This document shows, piece after piece, positions 1 through 9,576 of a DNA stretch of 64,000 nucleotides; within the stretch, counting starts at the first letter, position 1; every line of letters starts with the position of its first letter. A program made the position numbers and the translations under genes. Under the pieces are notes generated by a model that had not been told where the DNA came from, made no database searches, and worked only from the letters and a program-made list of their open reading frames with translations. Where the stretch lies: positions 373,469 to 437,468 of the forward strand of contig NZ_KQ948925.1 in the NCBI RefSeq assembly GCF_001514235.1, read 5' to 3'. This DNA comes from Streptomyces caeruleatus (GTDB taxonomy: Bacteria; Actinomycetota; Actinomycetes; Streptomycetales; Streptomycetaceae).

Positions 1-1204
1 TGGCGTCCTTCACCCGGTCGACGATCGTGAAGTAGCCGTGCGCGTCGCGCACCGCGAGATCGCCTGAGCGGAACCAGCCGTCGCGGAAGGCCTCGGCGGT
101 CTCCTCGGGCTTGTCCCAGTAGCCCTCGCACAGCTGCGGGGAGCGGTAGACGATCTCGCCGGAGGTGTCCTCGGGCACGTCCTCGCCGTTCTCGTCGACC
201 ACGCGCGCGTCGACGAAGAGGACGGGACGGCCGCAGGAGTCCATCCGGCCCTTGTGTTCGTCCGGGGCCAGCACCATGGCCAGCGGGCCGATCTCGCTCT
301 GGCCGAAGCAGTTGTAGAAGGCCAGGCCGGGCCAGCGCTCACGCAGTCGTTCCAGGACGGGCACGGGCATGATCGAGGCGCCGTAGTACGCCTTGCGCAG
401 TCCGTCGAGCTCGCGGGTCGCGAAGTCGGGGCGGTTGGCCAGGCCGATCCACACCGTGGGCGGGGCGAACAGGCTGTCCGCGCGTCCCGTCTCGATCAGC
501 TCGAAGAGCCGGTCGCCGTCGGGCGACTCGAGGATGACGTTGGTGGCGCCGACGGCCAGGTACGGCATGAGGAACACGTGCATCTGCGCCGAGTGGTACA
601 GCGGCAGTGAGTGGACGGGCCGGTCCCCGGCGCTCAGGTCGAGGGCGGCGATGGCGCTCAAGTACTCGTGGACCAAGGCGCGGTGGGTCATCATCGCGCC
701 CTTCGGCAGGGCCGTGGTGCCGGAGGTGTAGAGCAGTTGCACCAGGTCCTCGCTGTGTGCCTCCGGGCCGTCGTACGGGGGTGCCGTGGCCTGCCGCGCC
801 TGCAGGGAGTCGTCGGCGCCGCGCAGCGGCATCGTGGGGACGCCGTCGGGGAGCCGGCCGGTGAGGGCGGGGTCGGCGAGGACCAGGGAGCTGCCGGATT
901 GGCCGAGGAGGTAGGAGAGGTCGTCGCCGGTGAGGTGGTGGTTGACGGGGACGTGGACGAGGCTCGCGCGGGCGCACGCCAGGAAGGCGATGAGGTACGC
1001 GCAGGAGTTGTGGCCGTAGGCGGCCACCCGGTCGCCGGGGGTAAGGCCCTGGTCGAGCAGGACGCTCGCCGCGCGGGAGACGGCGTCGTCGAGTTCCGCG
1101 TAGGTCCACGCGCGTTCGCGGTCCTCGACCGCGGTGCGTTCCGGGGTGCGTCTGGCGCTGCGGCGCAGTACTCCGTCAACCGTGCTGCCGTGTGCTGGCG
1201 TCAT
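1..1204 (-). CDS. AMP-dependent acyl-CoA synthetase, C-terminus beyond window
   Basis: Adenylate-forming ligase that activates a carboxylic acid, probably a fatty acid, to its CoA thioester. The frame is open from ATG at 1204 to the window edge without a stop. The protein begins MTPAHGSTVDG. It shows the P-loop YTSGTTALPKGAMMTH near residue 156, the FGQSE motif, and near its end the GDLAVRDAHGYFTIVDRVKD core. About 100 residues, including the catalytic lysine subdomain, lie outside the window. A GAGG sequence about 10 nt upstream supports the start. It resembles the second ligase at 9.6-11.1 kb (both have a VPVNHH stretch). Substrate is not predictable. Confidence 0.88.
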   Translation of the reverse strand, partial: MTPAHGSTVDGVLRRSARRTPERTAVEDRERAWTYAELDDAVSRAASVLLDQGLTPGDRVAAYGHNSCAYLIAFLACARASLVHVPVNHHLTGDDLSYLLGQSGSSLVLADPALTGRLPDGVPTMPLRGADDSLQARQATAPPYDGPEAHSEDLVQLLYTSGTTALPKGAMMTHRALVHEYLSAIAALDLSAGDRPVHSLPLYHSAQMHVFLMPYLAVGATNVILESPDGDRLFELIETGRADSLFAPPTVWIGLANRPDFATRELDGLRKAYYGASIMPVPVLERLRERWPGLAFYNCFGQSEIGPLAMVLAPDEHKGRMDSCGRPVLFVDARVVDENGEDVPEDTSGEIVYRSPQLCEGYWDKPEETAEAFRDGWFRSGDLAVRDAHGYFTIVDRVKDA

Positions 1205-1325
1205 GACACATGATCCTCGGTGTCTCGCAGAGACGGGTCAAGGCGCCAGGCCTGAGGCCCGACCGGGGACCCGTACCCGATTGGCATGCCAACGGGTCCT
1301 TCCCTCAATGACGTTGGGAGGCACG

Positions 1326-3751
1326 ATGCGCACCCGCCCCAGACGGCTCGTCGTCGCGGCCGTCGCCCTGCTCGCCACCACGGCCGGGCTGCCCGCGACC
1401 GCGGCCGAGCGGCAGGATTCACACGACCGGCACGAACAGCTCTCGCACGGTGGTCTGTCCGCCGTCGTCCGCTACACCGAGTACGGCATTCCGCACATCG
1501 TCGCCAAGGACTACAAGTCCCTGGGCTTCGGCACCGGTTGGGCGCAGGCCGCCGACCAGGTGTGCACGCTCGCCGACGGCTTCGTGACCGTGCGCGGCGA
1601 GCGTTCGCGGTTCTTCGGGCCGGACGCGGCGACCGACTTCTCCCTCTCCTCGGCGACCGGGAATCTCTCCAGCGACCTGTACTTCCGCGGGGTACGGCAG
1701 ACCCGCACGGTGGAGAAGCTCCTCGCCCAGCCGGCACCGCGCGGCCCGAGCCGTCAGGTCAGGGACCTCATGCGGGGCTTCGCGTCCGGGTACAACACCT
1801 GGCTGAAGCAGAACCGGATCACCGACCCCGCCTGCGAGGGCGCCGCCTGGGTGCGCCCGGTCACCCAGTTGGACGTGGCCGCCCGCTTCTACGCCATCGC
1901 CGTACTCGGCGGCCAGGGCGGCTCGGTGGACGAGATCACCGGCGCCCAGCCGCCCACCGCCGGCTCCGCCCGCGCCGAGGGCAGCGGGCCGCCCCGGACG
2001 CGGGGGCGCTGATACGGGCGGTGCGCGAGCGGACCGCCGACGCGGACATGGGCTCGAACGCGGTCGCCTTCCACGGCGACACCACGGCCGACGGCCGCGG
2101 CCTGCTGCTGGGCAACCCGCACTACCCGTGGCACGGCGGACGCCGCTTCTGGCAGGCACAGCAGACGATCCCCGGTGAGCTGAACGTCGCCGGCGCCTCC
2201 CTGCTCGGCTCGCCGACGATCTCCATCGGCTACAACGCCCGTGTGGCGTGGAGCCACACCGTTTCGACCGGAGTCCCGTTCAGTCTGCACCGACTGACGC
2301 TGGACCCCGCCGACCCCACGGTCTACGTCGTGGACGGCGAGCGCGAGCGGATGAAGAAGCGGACGGTGACCGTCGCGGTCAAGGGCGGCGCCCCGGTGAC
2401 CCGTACCCAGTGGTGGACCCGGTACGGCCCGGTCGTGGCCTCCACCGACGGAGAACTGCCGCTGCCCTGGACCAGCACCGCGGCGTACGCGCTCAACGAC
2501 CCCAACGCGGCCAACCTGCGTTTCGCCGACACCTCCCTGGGCTTCAGCAAGGCGCGCGGCACGGCCGACGTCCTCGGATCCCTCGCCCGGTACCAGGGGC
2601 TCCCGTGGGTGAACACCGTCGCGGCTGACTCCTCGGGGCACTCGCTGTACACCCAGTCCCAGGTGCTGCCACGGGTCACCGACGACCTCGCGGCGCGCTG
2701 CTCCACGGACCTCGGCAAGGCCGTCTATCCGGCGGCGGGCCTCGCGGTCCTGGACGGCTCCCGCGGCGACTGCGCGTTCGGCCGCGACGCCGACGCCCTC
2801 CAGCCCGGGATCTTCGGGCCCGCACGCATGCCGACGCTGAGGGACGCGCCGTACGCGGAGAACTCCAACGACAGCGCCTGGCTGGCCAACGCGGACCGGC
2901 CGCTCACCGGGTACGAGCGGGTTTTCGGCACCATCGGCACCCAGCGCTCGCCGCGCACGCGAGGCGCGATCGAGGACGTGGCGGCGATGGCGCGGCGGGG
3001 CGATCTGACCGTCCGCGACCTGGAGCGCCGGCAGTTCACGAACCGGGCGCCCGTGGCCGACCTGGCGGCGGCCGACGCGGCGAAGGCCTGTGCCGCGCTG
3101 CCGGGTGGCACGGCGAAGGGCAGCGACGGCAAGGCTGTCGACGTGGCCGAGGCCTGCTCGGTGCTCGCGGCCTGGGACCGCACCATGGACACCGGCAGCC
3201 GGGGTGCCCTGCTGTTCGACCGGACCTGGCGGAAGCTGACGGCGAAGGTGCCGGCGGCCCAGCGGTGGAAGGTGCCGTTCTCGGCGTCGGACCCGGTGCG
3301 CACGCCGAACACCCTCGACACGGACGCCCCCGGCTTCGCCACGGCCCTGGCGGACGCGGTCGCCGAACTCCGGGCGACGGGCATCGCCCTCGACTCCCGG
3401 CTCGGCGAGCACCAGTTCGTCGTACGGAACGGTCAGCGCGTCCCCGTGCCGGGCGGCACGGAGGGGCTGGGCGTGTGGAACAAGATCGAGCCGGTGTGGA
3501 ACACGCCGCAGGGCGGCTACACCGAGGTGACGACCGGCTCCAGCCACATCCAGGCGGTCGGCTGGGACGACAGCCGCTGCCCGGTGGCCCGAACACTGCT
3601 GACGTACTCCCAGTCCTCGAACCCGAACTCGCCCCACTTCGGTGACCAGACCCGGTTGTTCTCGGGTGAGAAGTGGGTGACGGCGCGGTTCTGCGAGAAG
3701 GACATCCTGGCGTCCCCGGTATTGAAGACCGTCCACATACGCGAACGCTGA
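1326..3751 (+). pseudogene. Penicillin acylase family (peptidase S45), frameshifted
   Basis: Secreted Ntn-hydrolase of the penicillin G/aculeacin/acyl-homoserine-lactone acylase family. ATG 1326 sits 4 nt after GGGAGG and begins a signal peptide (LVVAAVALLATTAGLPATAAE). The alpha-chain motifs (YGIPHI, GTGWAQAADQ) run in the first frame until TGA at 2010-2012. The rest continues in another frame: linker, then the autocatalytic Gly-Ser site GSNAVAFHG with nucleophile Ser at 2054-2056, and a complete beta chain to TGA 3749-3751. Restoring one G in the G run at 1986-1988 joins the frames seamlessly (GSGAAPDAGAL). All domains look intact, so this is either a very recent loss or a sequencing error. 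Family members are about 800 residues, as here. Confidence 0.85.
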
Positions 3752-3755
3752 GTCC

Positions 3756-3789
3756 ATGTGGTCCCGTTCCACATGGGGCGGGACCACAT
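3756..3789. terminator. Hairpin terminator after the acylase gene
   Basis: Perfect 11-bp inverted repeat, ATGTGGTCCCG pairing with CGGGACCACAT, separated by a 12-nt loop. It starts 5 nt after the acylase stop codon. There is no U tract, which is usual for Streptomyces terminators. It probably insulates the acylase from the P450 operon. Confidence 0.7.
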
Positions 3790-3892
3790 ATGAGTGCCCC
3801 ATGGGATGCGCGGAGTATGCGCCACGCGTCAACGGTCATTCACCGAATGCTTCTTTTGCTTCCCCGTGCTCCCGTGCGCCCCTTTGGAGAAA

Positions 3893-3906
3893 GGTTTCGG
3901 GAAACC
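3893..3906. promoter_or_regulatory. Palindrome upstream of the P450 gene
   Basis: GGTTTC and GAAACC arms around a 2-nt centre, about 94 nt upstream of the P450 start. The surrounding stretch (about 3830-4120) is less GC-rich than its neighbours and also contains a GGCACG/CGTGCC inverted repeat at 3955-3979. It could be an operator for the operon; the binding protein is unknown, with the LuxR regulator at 6.7 kb an obvious candidate. Confidence 0.35.
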
Positions 3907-3999
3907 AAGAGCCACTGGGATTGGGCAGGACTTGTCTCAAGTGTTCAAGTCCGTGGCACGTTCACCAATTTCGCGTGCCGCGTAAGGCAGGAGGTTTTC

Positions 4000-5487
4000 A
4001 TGAGCCGTGCCGTGCCCGAACAAAAGCGCACATGGCGGACAGGAACTGCTCCAGGCATATTCCCAATCCTCGGCCACGGTATCGCGTTATACCGACAACC
4101 GCTGGCGTTTCTGAATTCTTTGCCCGCGTACGGCGATCTGGTCGAGATACGGCTGGGCCCCCAGCGCGCCTGGATGGTGTGCCATCCCGAGCTGACCCAC
4201 GAGGTGCTCATGGATCCGCACACCTTCGACAAGGGGGGCCCGCTGTACGACAGGCTCGGGAAGCTGATGGGCGACGGCCTCGTCACCTGCCGTCAGCCGA
4301 CGCATCGGGACAAACGCAGGCTGTTGCAGCCTGCGTTCCGTCCTTCCCATGTCGCCGAGTACACGGACCTGGTCACCGAGGAGGCCGCGGCGGTGTGCCG
4401 CGCGTGGCCGGTCGGTCAGGACGTTGCCGTGACCGAGGCGATGATGGCCCTCACGACACGGGTGACCAGCCGTGTCCTCCTCTCCGATTCCCTGGACGAC
4501 CGGACGACCGCAGAGGTGCGGGACTGTCTCGGCGCGGTCGTGCGCGGGCTGTTCGTCCGCACGGTCGTACCGATCGACGCCCTGTTCCGCCTCCCCACCC
4601 CCGCCAACCGCCGCTATCGCCGCGCGCTCTCCCGCCTGCACGAGATCATCGACGCGGCGATCAGGGAGCGTCGGCGGGGCGACGACCGCGACGACGTGCT
4701 GGGCACGCTGCTGAAGGCCGCCAAGGGCGACGCCTCGACGGCCGCCGACGGCGGACGCCCGACGGCCTTGGTCACCGACCAGGAGGTCCATGATCACCTG
4801 ATCACGCTCCTGCTGACGGGCGTCGAGACCCAGGCACTGGCCCTGACGAGCGCCTTCAGCCTGCTGGCCCGCCATCCGCAGGCGGAGCGGCGTCTGCACG
4901 CCGAGCTCGACTCCGTCCTCGCCGGGGGTCGGCGGCCCACTCCCGAGGATCTGCCGCACCTCGTCTACACCCGGTGCGTCGTCTCCGAGACGCTGCGGCA
5001 CTCGTCGCCCGGCTGGCTCTTCACCCGCGTCGCCACCAAGGAGACCGAGCTCGCCGGATGCCGGCTGCCCGAGGGGGCCACCGTCCTGTACAGCCCCCAC
5101 CTCCTGCACCACGACCCCTCGTCGTTCCCCGACCCCGGGCGTTTCGACCCCGACCGCTGGTTGCCGGGGCGGCCCACCGCCGAAGAGCGCCGCGCGATGA
5201 TGCCGTTCTCGGCGGGCAACCGCAAATGCCTCGGTGACGAGTTCGCGATGGTGGAGGCCACCCTGGCGCTCGCGACCATCGCCGGCCGCCGGCGCCTGCG
5301 TCATCTGCCCGGGTACGTCGACCGGAAACCGCGCCCCGGGATCACGATGGGGCCGCGTTCCCTGGTCATGACGTGCGCGCCCCGATCACCCATGCCCTCA
5401 GCCGCCTCGCTCGCGCACCGAACGACCGCCGCCCCGTGCACATCGGACAGCCGAACGGCAGGTGACCACGTTGTCGACGACGCATGA
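4000..5487 (+). CDS. Cytochrome P450, likely terpene oxidase
   Basis: Heme monooxygenase of 495 residues, probably oxidising the product of the terpene cyclase that overlaps its 3' end. ATG 4000 follows AGGAGG by 5 nt. Visible motifs: I-helix GVETQ (Thr277), ExxR as ETLR (Glu330, Arg333), and heme loop FSAGNRKCLG with Cys410 as thiolate ligand. The protein has a roughly 40-residue Ser/Pro/Ala-rich tail past the usual P450 end. Codon 30 is TTA (4087-4089), so translation should need the bldA tRNA and occur late in development. The neighbour pairing recalls CYP170/epi-isozizaene synthase of albaflavenone biosynthesis, but in the opposite gene order; I would not assign that pathway. Confidence 0.93.
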   Translation: MSRAVPEQKRTWRTGTAPGIFPILGHGIALYRQPLAFLNSLPAYGDLVEIRLGPQRAWMVCHPELTHEVLMDPHTFDKGGPLYDRLGKLMGDGLVTCRQPTHRDKRRLLQPAFRPSHVAEYTDLVTEEAAAVCRAWPVGQDVAVTEAMMALTTRVTSRVLLSDSLDDRTTAEVRDCLGAVVRGLFVRTVVPIDALFRLPTPANRRYRRALSRLHEIIDAAIRERRRGDDRDDVLGTLLKAAKGDASTAADGGRPTALVTDQEVHDHLITLLLTGVETQALALTSAFSLLARHPQAERRLHAELDSVLAGGRRPTPEDLPHLVYTRCVVSETLRHSSPGWLFTRVATKETELAGCRLPEGATVLYSPHLLHHDPSSFPDPGRFDPDRWLPGRPTAEERRAMMPFSAGNRKCLGDEFAMVEATLALATIAGRRRLRHLPGYVDRKPRPGITMGPRSLVMTCAPRSPMPSAASLAHRTTAAPCTSDSRTAGDHVVDDA

Positions 5488-6478
5488 GGAAATCACCCTC
5501 GGCCTGCCGGACGGAATGCCGGCCGCCAACCTCCGGGACCTGATCGACACCAACCTCCACATGCCTTTCCCGTTCCAGCGGAACCCTCATGAAGCGGAAG
5601 CCGCCGTCGGCGTCGACGCATGGCTGACGGTGTGGGGACTGACCGACGAACCCGATGTGGCGGCGATGATCGCCCGCACCCGCCCCGCCGAACTCGCGAG
5701 CTACACCAGCCCCACCGTGGATCTCGGTGTCCTGCAGATCGTGGCCCACCAGATCGCCTACCAGTTCGTCTTCGACGACCTCGCCGAGGAGCTCGGCCGA
5801 CATTCTCCGGGCAAGCTGCTGCCGATGCTGTGCGAGAGTGTCGCGATCCTGCGCGACGGCCGCCGGCCCAGCACTCCCCTCGGAGCCGCCCTGGCCGACC
5901 TCCACCGCCAGGTCCGGGAACAGTGCACACCCGCACAGGCCGCGCGATGGGCCTGGCAGAGCTGTGAGTACGTGCACGGCCTGTTGTACGAAGCCGTGGC
6001 CCAGACCCACCCGGTCCTCCTGCACACCGGGGACTGCACCTCCATCCGGTCGCTGACCGCGGGCGTCGAGCCGTTCTACCCGCTCTACGAGGGCGCCCGG
6101 GCACGGGAGCTGACCGCGGCCGAGGTGCATCATCCCGTCGTACGGCGACTTAGCCGGCTGTCGGCCGACGCGGCGGTGTGGACGGCCGACCTGTTCTCCG
6201 CGGTGAAGGAACAACGCGCCGGCGACATGATCAACCTGGCCCTGGCCCACCAGCGCGAACAACGGTGCTCGCTGCCGGCCGCCGTGCTGCTGGCCATCGA
6301 GGAGATCAACAGCACGATCGAGGAGTTCCAAAGGCTCCACGACGGGATCAAACCGGAGTTGAGCCCCGCGGGCATCCGCTATGTGGAGGGCATGATCGGC
6401 TGGATCCGCGGGTGCTACGACTGGGCCCGCGCCGTGCCTCGGTACGCGGATGTGACGTCGGTGCCCGCCGTGCCGTAG
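5462..6478 (+). CDS. Class I terpene cyclase with altered NSE motif
   Basis: Bacterial class I terpene synthase (338 residues from GTG 5462), which would cyclise a prenyl diphosphate after metal-dependent ionisation. The aspartate-rich motif is FDDLAEE (Asp105, Asp106, Glu109), the pyrophosphate-sensor stretch IRSLTAG is present, and the C-terminal RY pair occurs in RAVPRY. The NSE motif reads TADLFSAVKE: Asp243, Ser246 and Glu250 are kept, but the first metal ligand (normally Asn or Asp) is Ala242, encoded at 6185-6187. The start overlaps the P450 end by 26 nt, implying translational coupling. TTG 5471, 8 nt after GGCAGG, is an alternative start. The product cannot be predicted. Confidence 0.9.
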   Translation: MTTLSTTHEEITLGLPDGMPAANLRDLIDTNLHMPFPFQRNPHEAEAAVGVDAWLTVWGLTDEPDVAAMIARTRPAELASYTSPTVDLGVLQIVAHQIAYQFVFDDLAEELGRHSPGKLLPMLCESVAILRDGRRPSTPLGAALADLHRQVREQCTPAQAARWAWQSCEYVHGLLYEAVAQTHPVLLHTGDCTSIRSLTAGVEPFYPLYEGARARELTAAEVHHPVVRRLSRLSADAAVWTADLFSAVKEQRAGDMINLALAHQREQRCSLPAAVLLAIEEINSTIEEFQRLHDGIKPELSPAGIRYVEGMIGWIRGCYDWARAVPRYADVTSVPAVP

Positions 6479-6664
6479 ACGTCCTGGCGCGTACCGGCAT
6501 CACCCCGCCCGGGAGACGTCCATCCGTGTCCACTACCCAGCGGATGGGCGTTCTCCCACGTACCGTTCACCATTCACCCTATGGTGCTCAATTCGTCCTG
6601 TCACATCGCCACGAGGCGTACGCTCGGCTTCCTCCGAGCCGAACGACAGAAGGCGGTACGGCAC

Positions 6665-9574
6665 ATGGCGATGGAGCCTCGGCACCCGGTCACGGAACAG
6701 CGGACGTTGATCGAGCGCCGACGGGAACTTCAGGCCCTCGATGCCGCGTTCAAGGAACTGCGAGGCACCACGGCCGGTGTGCCGCAAGCGAGGCGCAGGG
6801 GACTGCTCGCCTTCAGCGGACCGGCCGGACTGGGCAAGACGGCGCTCATCACCGAAGCACGTCAGCGGGCCACGGCCTCGGGATTCACCGTGCTGTCGGG
6901 GAGAGGCGGGGAGAACGAACAGGGGTCGGCGTTCCGCGTGGTCCGCCAGCTCGTGCAGCCCTTGCTGGCAAGGATGGGGGGAGCCGAACTCCGGGCTTTC
7001 CTGGGCAGCTGGTACGACGTCATGGCCGCTGTGCTCGGTCTCGAGGCGACAGGCCCCGCCCCCGCACCCGACCCGACCGGCGTCCGCGAAGGTCTCGACT
7101 GGGTCATGACCTGCCTGACCATCAAGAAGGCGCCCGTCGTCCTGCTCCTGGACGACCTGCACTGGGCGGACGCCGAGTCGTTGAGCTGGCTCGACTCCTT
7201 CGCGTCACGGGTCGATGACCTCCCCCTGCTGATCGTGGTCGCCTACCGGCCCGACGAACTGCCCTCCGAGGCGGGCGAACTGCGCACTCTCGTCGGACCC
7301 CACGGTGACCGCCCCCACGACCTCGCGTGCCTCACCGCCGACGGCGTAGCGCAGATCGTCAGAAGCCAGGTCGGTGACGGAGCCGAGGACGTGTTCTGCA
7401 AGGAATGCTGGTCGGCCACCGGTGGGAGCCCCTTCGAGACGGTGGAGCTCGCCATCGGCCTCGCCGAGCGGAAGGTGGGCGGCAGCGAGGACGACCTGCC
7501 CGCGATGCGTGAACTCGCCGCGGCCATCAAGGGCCCGGGACTGATCGCGCGTCTGGAAGGCCTCGACACCACGACCGTCCGCTTCGCGCACTCCGCCGCG
7601 GTGCTGGGTTCGCCCTTCTCACCTCAGCTCGCCGCGACCATCGCGGTGCTCGGCGACGAGACCGTCGCCGAGGCGACCCAGCAGCTTCGCGCGGCCCGCA
7701 TCCTCACCGACGGCCACGGCCCGGAGGGTGAGCTGGAGTTCGTGCACCCGCTGATCGCGACGACGATCTACCGGTCCATCCGCTCCGGCTTCCGGGCCGG
7801 TCTGCACAACGCGGCCGCGAACGCCGTCCTGAACGCGGGCTACGGCCCCACCGCCGCCGCCCGGCATCTGCTGGAGGTGCCGTGCGAGGGCAACCCGGAG
7901 ACGGTCGAGTGTCTGCGCGGGGCCGCGCGCGAGTACCTCGGCGCCGGGGCGACCGAGGCCGCCGGGCGACTGCTGGCCCGTGCGCTGCAGGAGCCGCCGC
8001 TGCCGGAGGAGCGCGCCGCGGTCCTGCACGAACTCGCGTGCGCCACGTTCCTGATCGAGCCCACGGCCACGGTGCGGCATCTCCGCCAGGCGCTGGCGGA
8101 GCCCGATGTCGAACCCGACCTGCGCGCCTCCATCGTCTATCGGCTGACGACAGCGCTCGCCCACACCGACCGGATGGACGAGGCCGTGGCCGTGGCCGCC
8201 GAGGAAGCCCGGCAGGCCGCGAATCCGCGCGTCAAACTGCGGATGCAGGCCGACCATTTCGTCTGGAGCACGATGCGCGCCGACGATCCCGACTCCCCCG
8301 CGCGTTCCCGGAGACTGGCGCGGCTGGCCGAGCAGTTGCCCGGCCGCAGCCTGGAGGAGCGCTACATCCTGGGGCTGCGGGCCTGGGACGCCGTGTTGCG
8401 CGGCGAACCACGGCAGACCGCGCTCGGTTACGCGGAGAGGTCCCTGCACGGCGGCATGAGCTGGACCGATGAGAACCGTGGCTTCGAGGTGCCCCTCTCG
8501 GTAGCCCTGGTGTTCATGTACGGCGACCAGCCGCGCCGGGCCGAGGAGTTGTTCGAGAAGGGGATCGCCGAGTGCGTGCGCAAGGGCTGGCACGGCTCCC
8601 ACCTGGCCTTCGGGCAGACCATCGCCGGCTATGTCCGCTACCACCGGGGTTGTCTGGCCGAAGCCGAGGACCTGGTCCGGGAAGGCCTGCGCATCGCCGA
8701 CAAGGTGGAAGGCATCGTGGCCGCCCAGTGGTACGGCGTCAGCGTCCTGATCCAGACCTTGCTGGCCCGTGGGCGCGTCACCGAGGCACGCGCGCTCGCC
8801 GACGACCACCACTTCGGTGAGATGGCTCCGAACGCCATCATCTATCCCGACCCGCGCACCGTGTACGCGGAACTGCTCCTGGCGGAGGGCCGGCACGCGG
8901 AAGCGGCGACGCTGCTTTCCGCGGTCGGGGACTGGCTGGACGGACGGGCCTGGCGCAACCCGGCCTGGTGCCCGTGGCAGCTGCTGCTCGCGACCGCGCT
9001 CGCCCCGACCGCCCCGGACGAGGCGGTCCATCACGCCCAGGACGCCGTCAAGCGGGCCCGGGACTTCGGCGCCGCGTCCACCGTCGGCCAGGCCCTGCAC
9101 ACCCTCGCCGAGGTGACCGGCGGGCCGGCCGCACTCGATCTGTACGCGGAGGCGATCGACTGCCTGGAACAGTCCCCGGCCTCGTACGAACTCGCTCGCG
9201 CCCAAGTCGGCCACGGCGCCGCGCTGTCCCGTCACGGGCAGCTCCAGGAGGCCGCCGACCGGCTCTACCAGGGTCTGGAAGGCGCCGTGCACTGTGGGGC
9301 CGAGGCGCTCGCCACCCGTGCCCGGGAGGAGCTCTCGACGGCCGGGCTGCGCCCGCTGCCCCTGCGCTATGTGCAGGCCGACGCGCTCACCGCGCGCGAA
9401 CGCCGGACGGCCGAACTGACCGTCGAGGGAAGCCCGGTGGCGTCCATCGCAGCGGATCTGCACTTGACCGAACAGGGCGTACGGCAACTGCTGTCCAGTG
9501 TCTACCGCAAGATCGGCACCGACGCGGCAGGTCTCGCCAGAGCTCTGGAGGCTCCTCCGCGTATGCGTCCCTGA
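6665..9574 (+). CDS. Large ATP-binding LuxR-family regulator (LAL type)
   Basis: 969-residue transcriptional regulator of the LAL class, which often acts as a pathway-specific activator in Streptomyces clusters. Near the N-terminus is an ATPase domain with Walker A GPAGLGKT and Walker B VVLLLDDLHWAD. A long alpha-helical, TPR-like middle follows, and a LuxR helix-turn-helix ends the protein (LTARERRTAEL ... LTEQGVRQLLSSVYRKIG). ATG 6665 is chosen because an AAGGCGG site lies about 10 nt upstream; ATG 6581 is in frame but has no good site. It follows the terpene cyclase in the same direction after 186 nt containing a small GCTCGG/CCGAGC hairpin at 6622-6639. It probably controls the P450/cyclase operon, which is an inference from position. 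Confidence 0.9.
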   Translation: MAMEPRHPVTEQRTLIERRRELQALDAAFKELRGTTAGVPQARRRGLLAFSGPAGLGKTALITEARQRATASGFTVLSGRGGENEQGSAFRVVRQLVQPLLARMGGAELRAFLGSWYDVMAAVLGLEATGPAPAPDPTGVREGLDWVMTCLTIKKAPVVLLLDDLHWADAESLSWLDSFASRVDDLPLLIVVAYRPDELPSEAGELRTLVGPHGDRPHDLACLTADGVAQIVRSQVGDGAEDVFCKECWSATGGSPFETVELAIGLAERKVGGSEDDLPAMRELAAAIKGPGLIARLEGLDTTTVRFAHSAAVLGSPFSPQLAATIAVLGDETVAEATQQLRAARILTDGHGPEGELEFVHPLIATTIYRSIRSGFRAGLHNAAANAVLNAGYGPTAAARHLLEVPCEGNPETVECLRGAAREYLGAGATEAAGRLLARALQEPPLPEERAAVLHELACATFLIEPTATVRHLRQALAEPDVEPDLRASIVYRLTTALAHTDRMDEAVAVAAEEARQAANPRVKLRMQADHFVWSTMRADDPDSPARSRRLARLAEQLPGRSLEERYILGLRAWDAVLRGEPRQTALGYAERSLHGGMSWTDENRGFEVPLSVALVFMYGDQPRRAEELFEKGIAECVRKGWHGSHLAFGQTIAGYVRYHRGCLAEAEDLVREGLRIADKVEGIVAAQWYGVSVLIQTLLARGRVTEARALADDHHFGEMAPNAIIYPDPRTVYAELLLAEGRHAEAATLLSAVGDWLDGRAWRNPAWCPWQLLLATALAPTAPDEAVHHAQDAVKRARDFGAASTVGQALHTLAEVTGGPAALDLYAEAIDCLEQSPASYELARAQVGHGAALSRHGQLQEAADRLYQGLEGAVHCGAEALATRAREELSTAGLRPLPLRYVQADALTARERRTAELTVEGSPVASIAADLHLTEQGVRQLLSSVYRKIGTDAAGLARALEAPPRMRP

Positions 9575-9576
9575 CG

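Noticed and set aside
1985..2012. Programmed ribosomal frameshift in the acylase
   Set aside because: No slippery heptamer with downstream pseudoknot was evident, and S45 acylases are not known to use frameshifting.
1889..3832. Long open frame (over 600 codons) on the strand opposite the acylase
   Set aside because: Very high GC at third positions removes stops from antisense frames. The product is low-complexity Arg/Gly/Val and the sense strand has clear domains.
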